64,000 nucleotides of DNA from Karalla daura (lineage: Eukaryota; Chordata; Actinopteri; Chaetodontiformes; Leiognathidae). The notes beneath the pieces were generated by a model. The model saw only the letters and a list, made by a program, of their open reading frames with translations. It ran no database searches and was not told where the DNA came from. The translations under genes were made by a program, and so were the position numbers. The DNA is taken from NCBI GenBank assembly GCA_029224185.1, contig CM055188.1, positions 31,272,900 to 31,336,899 on the forward strand, written 5' to 3'. This document shows, in pieces, positions 59,001 through 64,000 of this stretch; the first letter of the stretch is position 1, and each line of letters starts with the position of its first letter.

Positions 59001-62000
59001 ATCTAAATATGGTAGGCTCATCTTGTCCAGTGCAAATGATTTTAGTACTAAAATACTGGAACTAACCTGTGTACGGTCTGCTGTGTGCGCAGGTGACTCA
59101 GCTGTGCTCGACACTGGATGCATTGCTTGATGGTGAGAACTCCACTGCTGAAGTCCTGGAGTGTTACTTCCTTGAAGCTCTTTACTGCTCATTAGGTGCC
59201 ACATTGTTGGAGAGTGACAGGGCCAAATTTGATGAGTTCATCAAAAAACTTTCCGGCTTAGCTTTGGTGCATGATGAGACAACCCTGGCAGGACCTGGTG
59301 AGATCCCAGGTAAGAAGCAACAATACTTACACTAGGGTGATATATCCTACCCCTATGTGCAGCTTGATTATTGATTGATATTTGATGAATACCAGAGAAG
59401 AGGATAGAATTTATGCTTACAAAATAGTGGGAGGATGTTTTGGAAAACAAATTGTAGGTTTAGTTTGTGTGGGTTGCTCAAATAAATCAAATTCGTACAC
59501 CTAGCATGACAATTCTATTTTCCTTTTATCTACATCATTATCATGTCATCTGATTCTTAATCACATAATATTTGCATGCCCATAGGCTACCTCCCAACTC
59601 TGTATGATTTCCATTTCGATGGAAGTAAGGAGAAGTGGGTTCCCTGGAGCTCCCTGGTACCCAAATACACTCACAACCCTGAAATGAAGTTTGCTGATAT
59701 CCTTGGTAAAGTTCAGTGAATTGTGAGGACATTGCATATCAACTGTCTCCAGTACATAATCTTGGTAGATTTAACTGCTGCTGCCATGTCTTCTATTTTT
59801 GCTTCAGTTCCAACTACGGACACAAGCAGAGCCAGCTGGATCCTGGAACAAATGGTGAAGATAAAGAGGCCTGTGCTCCTAGTTGGAGAGTCTGGCACGT
59901 CTAAGACTGCCATCATCCTTAACTTCCTGAAAAACCTAAATACAGACACAAAGGTTGGTTTACCATCCAGCCATGCTTGTGTATATTTGATACTCCACTT
60001 GGGTTGTAACTGCCTCCCTTCTGTTACTAGATGACTCTGATCATCAACTTTTCATCCAGAACAACATCAATGGATCTGCAGAGGAATCTGGAGGCCAATG
60101 TAGAGAAAAGGACCAAAATGACCTATGGGCCTCCTATGGGAAAGAGGCTACTGGTCTTTATTGATGATATGAACATGCCAAAGGTAGCTTAACCCCTCAA
60201 CTATGGTGAGATAAAGTACTTGATGTTTGACTTTATTATGATCAACTGATGATTTTCCAGGTGGATAGTTATGGCACGCAACAGCCAATTGCACTACTGA
60301 AGCTGTTATTGGACCGAGGAGGCATATATGACAGAGGGAAGGAACTTAACTACAAAATCCTCAAGGATCTTGGCTTCATTGCTGCCATGGGAAAAGCTGG
60401 AGGTGGAAGGAATGAGGTGGATACCCGCTTTGTCTCACTCTTCAGTACTTTCAGCATCCCGTTCCCTGCCACAGAATCTCTCCAACTCATCTATGCTTCC
60501 ATCATCAAAGGTCACACCAGAGTGAGTAGCTGTTTTATACATAAATCAACATATCAAAATCTTAATCCTCCATAAGACTCAGACTTTACTAAACTCAATC
60601 AAAATGTAGATGTTTGAGGACTCCATACAGAAGGTTTGTGACAAAGTCACCATCTGCACATTGGAGCTATACAACAACATCATCAAAGATCTGCCGCCCA
60701 CCCCTTCAAAGTTCCATTACATCTTCAACCTGAGGGACCTCTCAAGAGTCTACAATGGATTGACACTCACCAAACCTGAGAAGTCTGATCAATCCATTCA
60801 TTTTTGACATGTTCATGGAGACTTTTCAATTAGAGCTCTGGGTTTATAAACACATTTTTGATTTTTCTTTAATAGGTTTCTGACTGTCACCCAATTTGTG
60901 CGTGTCTGGAGAAACGAGTGCCTGAGAATCTTCCATGACCGACTTGTTGATGAAACCGACAAAACCTTGGTAACAATAAATGACACTTGTTACTGTAGAC
61001 TCTCCTTTTGTATCAAGAATAAATCTGATGTGTGTAATTTTTCAATAAATGTCAATGAATACATACAATAGATTCTCAGTTGTTTGAATGTATTTTCGTC
61101 ATCAGGTTCAAGGTCACATAAGGAATCTGATTGAAGAGCATTTCAAGTCAGATGAGGAGGATGTAATGAGGGACCCAATTCTGTTTGGAGACTTTAAGAC
61201 AGCCCTCAGTGAGACCGAACCAAGGTTCTATGAGGACATACATGATTACGACGCTTCCAAAGCCCTTTTTCAGGTATTGTTCTATCATGAACCTCACACT
61301 TGCATATGCCCTCAGCAGCATAACAATTATGAAAAAGTTACTTTTTAACAATCATTGCACTTGTAAGTCACATGCTGTTTTTAAAAAAAGGTGTTTTCAT
61401 ATTGTGCAGGAAATTCTAGAAGAATACAATGAGAGCAAGTCGGGGATGAACCTGGTGCTGTTTGATGATGCTCTGGAACATCTGACTCGTGTGCACCGCA
61501 TAATCCGCATAGATCGTGGCCATGCACTGCTCGTTGGTGTTGGGGGCTCTGGCAAGCAGTCCCTCACCAAGCTGGCTGCCTTTACTGCTGGCTGTGAGGT
61601 TGTAAACCTATGTACTTAATGTGGTGACAATATTATATATATACATGGACCATGTATAGACACATACATGGTGACAATATGTTTAGTTTCTTAAGACCTA
61701 TAGATCTATAGTGCTATGCAGGTAAAAGAGCATAGAATATTTACACTACATGTACAGCAAACATATTTTACGTTTATCATTAGACTTCAAATAGGTCATG
61801 CCAGGTCAATTATACAAATGATAAAAGATTCAATCTTTCCATAAGCTAAATCTGACTTCTCTGAAAAGAATTTGTGAATAAAATTTATCAACACCTAGTG
61901 AAAAACACTGTTTCTCTCCCAGGTGTTTGAAATAACGCTAAGCAGAGGATATAATGAGGCAAACCTTCGTGAAGACCTGAAAACACTTTACCTGAAGCTC

Positions 62001-62392
62001 GGCATTGAGAATCAGAAGACAGTGTTCCTGTTCACTGACGCCCACGTGGTTGAGGAAGGCTTCCTAGAACTCATTAACAACATGCTCACCTCAGGTTGGA
62101 TATCCTTTTAACATTCTGGTTCAGTCTGCATTACTGTCCATCTTTTAATCTGCAGTTCTGATACCTCGGTTACATTCTCTTTTTGTAGGCATTGTACCAG
62201 CGTTGTTCCCTGATGATGAGAGAGAGTCGATACTCAACCAGATTCGAGACGAAGCTCTTAAGATGGGATCCGGTCCTTCCAAAGAGAGTCTTTGGCAGTA
62301 CTTTGTCAACAAGAGTGCCAACAACCTGCACATTGTTCTAGGCATGTCTCCAGTGGGAGACACCCTGAGGACCCGCTGTAGGAACTTCCCAG
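45821..62392 (+). CDS. dnah10: Axonemal dynein heavy chain 10 (inner arm), 5' two thirds
   Basis: An ATP-driven motor subunit of a ciliary inner dynein arm. I count 52 coding exons from the ATG at 45821 (MVHDDLRVEWIRQRV) to a donor after 62392, about 3,020 codons of a family near 4,500; the rest lies beyond the window. All exon phases join. The order is N-terminal tail (exons 1-24), linker (about 53215-54900), AAA1 (P-loop GPAGTGKT, about 55280), AAA2 (GPTGGGKS, 58048), AAA3 (GESGTSKT, 59883) and AAA4 (GVGGSGKQS, 61537). The closest match by memory of the human protein is DNAH10 (e.g. GKIFSGLAQCGAWGCFDEF). The start exon follows an X-box. No frame break was found. The donor after 60782 (AA|GTCTGA) is weak. 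MYB/Harbinger and Tigger elements sit in introns. Confidence 0.88.
53215..54897 (+). other. dnah10: dnah10 exons 25-30: linker region
   Basis: Exons: 53215-53371, 53456-53689, 53761-53883, 53969-54202, 54291-54514 and 54628-54897. The segment with WENMEFSVLPY and then VWLLVQRKWMYLESIF (53761 onward) is the typical linker (DHC_N2) sequence that precedes AAA1 in dynein heavy chains. The linker is the lever that swings during the power stroke. Confidence 0.75.
54973..57171 (+). other. dnah10: dnah10 exons 31-34: AAA1, the main ATPase
   Basis: Exons: 54973-55156, 55247-55381, 56739-56891 and 56983-57171. Walker A is GPAGTGKT in exon 32, followed by CGEGMDY. CFDEFNRI (Walker B type, exon 33) and ITMNPGYAGR (sensor type, exon 34) follow. 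AAA1 is the chief ATP-hydrolysing site in dyneins. The intron between exons 32 and 33 holds a 969-bp Harbinger element. Confidence 0.85.
55640..56608 (-). mobile_element. Non-autonomous PIF/Harbinger element in dnah10 AAA1 intron
   Basis: It begins GGGCCTGATTTACTGAATC and ends TTAGTAAATCAGGCCC, inverted ends. TCA flanks both sides (55637-55639 and 56609-56611), the 3-bp duplication expected of Harbinger. The minus frame has EDLVAEVNKHIWQ, like the protein in the 37-kb copy, and is frame-broken. It lacks the GGACTGGAG expansion found in the two other copies. It lies well inside the intron and does not touch splice sites. Confidence 0.85.
57331..59309 (+). other. dnah10: dnah10 exons 35-42: AAA2
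   Basis: Exons: 57331-57477, 57679-57870, 57986-58104, 58197-58355, 58456-58591, 58666-58788, 58880-59011 and 59093-59309. Walker A is GPTGGGKS at about 58048. FDGDVDALWVENMNSVMDDN follows in exon 39 and SPATVSRCGMVFVDP in exon 40. AAA2 of axonemal dyneins binds nucleotide but is generally considered non-hydrolytic. Confidence 0.8.
59586..60969 (+). other. dnah10: dnah10 exons 43-48: AAA3
   Basis: Exons: 59586-59705, 59808-59953, 60031-60183, 60261-60521, 60610-60782 and 60876-60969. Walker A is GESGTSKT (exon 44). FIDDMNMP (Walker B type) is in exon 45 and AAMGKAGGGRNEVD in exon 46. The exon 47 donor at 60783 is GTCTGA, weaker than the others, but only this site keeps the frame to exon 48. 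Confidence 0.75.
61106..62392 (+). other. dnah10: dnah10 exons 49-52: AAA4
   Basis: Exons: 61106-61273, 61410-61598, 61923-62094 and 62189-62392. Walker A is GVGGSGKQS (about 61537), followed by FTDAHVVEEGFLELINNML and then VLGMSPVGDTLRTRCRNFPG. The last shown codon is incomplete (phase 1) and continues beyond the window. Confidence 0.8.
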
Positions 62393-62428
62393 GTGAGAAA
62401 CAGCCCAGCTTCACTTCATTGTAGTGTG

Positions 62429-64000
62429 CAGTGAACCCTTGTTTATTGCGGGGGTTACGTTCCAAAAAGAACCTGTGATAGGCAAAATCCGTCAAGAAGT
62501 CAGCTTTAATTTATACAATTATTATGTAATACAATACTGTACTATAGAATGAAACCAAGGATCAAATCCTGTTTTCAGGCCCAAGCATTTATTTAAGAAA
62601 TGAAAATATAAATGTTTTCTTACAAATAACTATGATAAGTTTTTGGAAAACTGTAAAACAATCATTTTAATAATCAATACAATGTTGGACACATTGTGAC
62701 TCAAGCGTATTTCACAGTCCCGTGGACTGTGCCTCTTTGTCTTGACTCTGCTCCACCGTACCGTGTTTTTCTACTGAAGGCTGTGGTGCAGGTGTATTTT
62801 TCCGAGAGAGGAACATAGTTATGGGTAGCTGGTGGTGCTCTTTTTTCTTCTGGGCAACTAATCTTAAACAGACATGCCACCTTCGATTATATCAAAGGGT
62901 CCCAAAGGGTCTCAGCCACTCGCTGAAGTTCAGAAGCCATTCTCACCATGGTTGTCAAGTGACCAAGTATAAGTCCATTCTCCTCATCTTTATCAACACT
63001 TGTGTCCTCTTCTTTCCCTTGTCCCTCATCTTCGCTTGGTGGCTTTGTCATCTCTGCCAGGTCTTCATCAGTCAGTTGATATGTGTGTGCATCAATCAGG
63101 GCATTAATGTCATCTGGAGTCATGTCATTAAAGCTGTCTCTTCCAAGCTGATTAGCTAGATTCACAGCTGTATCTACCGCAGAATGATGGATCTCATCAA
63201 GGGAGCCTCTGGTCGGGTTTTGCACTGACTCCGGCCACAGTTTTTTCTAGGCATTCAAAGTTTCAGTTTTCATCTCCTGAATGGCCCTCTCAATATTTTG
63301 GAGACATGATGCAACCCATGGTAGTAGTCCTTTAGTGAGAAATCTTGATCCGAGTCCACAGTCTCAGCAAGATGTTGCAGGGTGTTGTGTGTGTAGAGAG
63401 CCTTGAAAGCACGGATGATGCCTTGATCCAAGGGCTGAATCAGCGAAGTAGTGTTTTGCGGCAGAAATTCGATTTGCCCATCATCATACAACAAATCATC
63501 AGCGTGACCTTCAGCGTTGTCAACGAGCAGAAGCACTTTAAAGTCTAGTCTCTTTCCTCTCAAATAACACTTGACCTCCGGGATGAAACACTGTCTGAAT
63601 GAATCCAGATTGAGCGCTTTTGTCATCCAAGCCTTTACGTTGTGCAACCAGTTAACGGGCAAAACATCCTTATTTTTGTTTTTCAGGGCTCTAGGATTTT
63701 TACATTTATAAATAAGCACTGCTTTATCATAAAACCTGCAGCATTTCCATACATAACCAGAGTCAAATGATCTTTTTGGGCCTTGAATCCCAGGGCTTTG
63801 GCTTCTTCCTGCATGATAAAGGTGCGAGAGAGTATTCATTTCCAAAATAAGCTCATCCATATTAAAACCTTGTTCGGGCTCATATCCCCATTCCTCAATG
63901 ATTGCTTTAAATTTGTTGTTCACATATGCCTCCAGTGGTATTCACAGAGGTCGCCTCTCAGAGAAACAGAGAAACAAGTCCAAAGCGTTTCTGAAATTGC
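62429..64000 (-). mobile_element. Tigger (pogo-type) DNA transposon in a dnah10 intron
   Basis: It starts at CAGTGAACCCTTGTTTATTGC, close to the Tigger/pogo terminal repeat, and runs past the window end. A TA duplication at the left edge has decayed to TG. The minus-strand transposase fragment at 63270-63923 contains KVLLLVDNAEGH and LPQNTTSLIQPLDQGII, the catalytic core of jerky/Tigger DDE transposases. A second open frame at 62887-63225 follows with an acidic C-terminal region. A stop and frame change between them (about 63230-63270) suggest a dead copy. It begins only 37 bp after the last dnah10 donor. Confidence 0.8.

Overview
This is nuclear DNA of a ray-finned (teleost) fish. The evidence is intron-rich genes with GT-AG splicing, very long microsatellites, and a dense load of fish-type transposons: L2/CR1-like and R4/NeSL-like LINE fragments, hAT, piggyBac, PIF/Harbinger, Tigger, copia and a gamma/epsilon-like endogenous retrovirus (ERV). 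There are no operons. All calls come from reading the sequence; no database was searched.

Layout. 1-1320 is a decayed LINE reverse-transcriptase copy. 1492-2910 is the transmembrane and tyrosine-motif tail of an immune-receptor-like gene whose ectodomain is not in view. 3060-7800 is repeats: an inverted-repeat family, an L2-like LINE 3' end, and a (CTAT)n array. 7909-18105 is one ERV provirus (LTRs, tRNA-Tyr primer site, gag zinc knuckle, RT, integrase, env anchor). It has been opened by at least four later insertions, some nested in each other: a hAT MITE, a hAT holding a piggyBac, and an antisense LTR holding another hAT. Most junctions show target-site duplications. 18600-20250 holds a small tandem duplication and a Harbinger-derived unit with a (GGACTGGAG)n minisatellite.

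20917-44613 is a tandem array of three type I membrane receptors, called A (20917-25055), B (28233-34131) and C (38523-44613). Each has a signal peptide, three extracellular Ig-like exons, a Thr/Pro-rich stalk, one transmembrane helix and a short multi-exon tail. The common domain has four conserved cysteines, one in the C-strand position where Ig folds normally carry tryptophan. B and C replace the third domain with a different Cys-rich one. The 3' halves are almost identical in all three, with signs of gene conversion, while the ectodomain of A has diverged. Decayed copies of the tail seen at 1492-2910 follow A and B, so the repeating unit of the array was once larger. A copia relic interrupted by a solo LTR of the ERV family lies between A and B. 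A Harbinger element lies directly upstream of C.

45821-62392 and beyond is the 5' two thirds of an axonemal dynein heavy chain, best matched to dnah10. It has 52 exons, from the start codon through the tail, linker and AAA1 to AAA4. An RFX-type X-box lies about 130 bp upstream of the ATG. A Harbinger element sits in the AAA1 intron. A Tigger (pogo) transposon fills the last intron to the window edge. The receptor array and the dynein gene are neighbours with no evident functional link.
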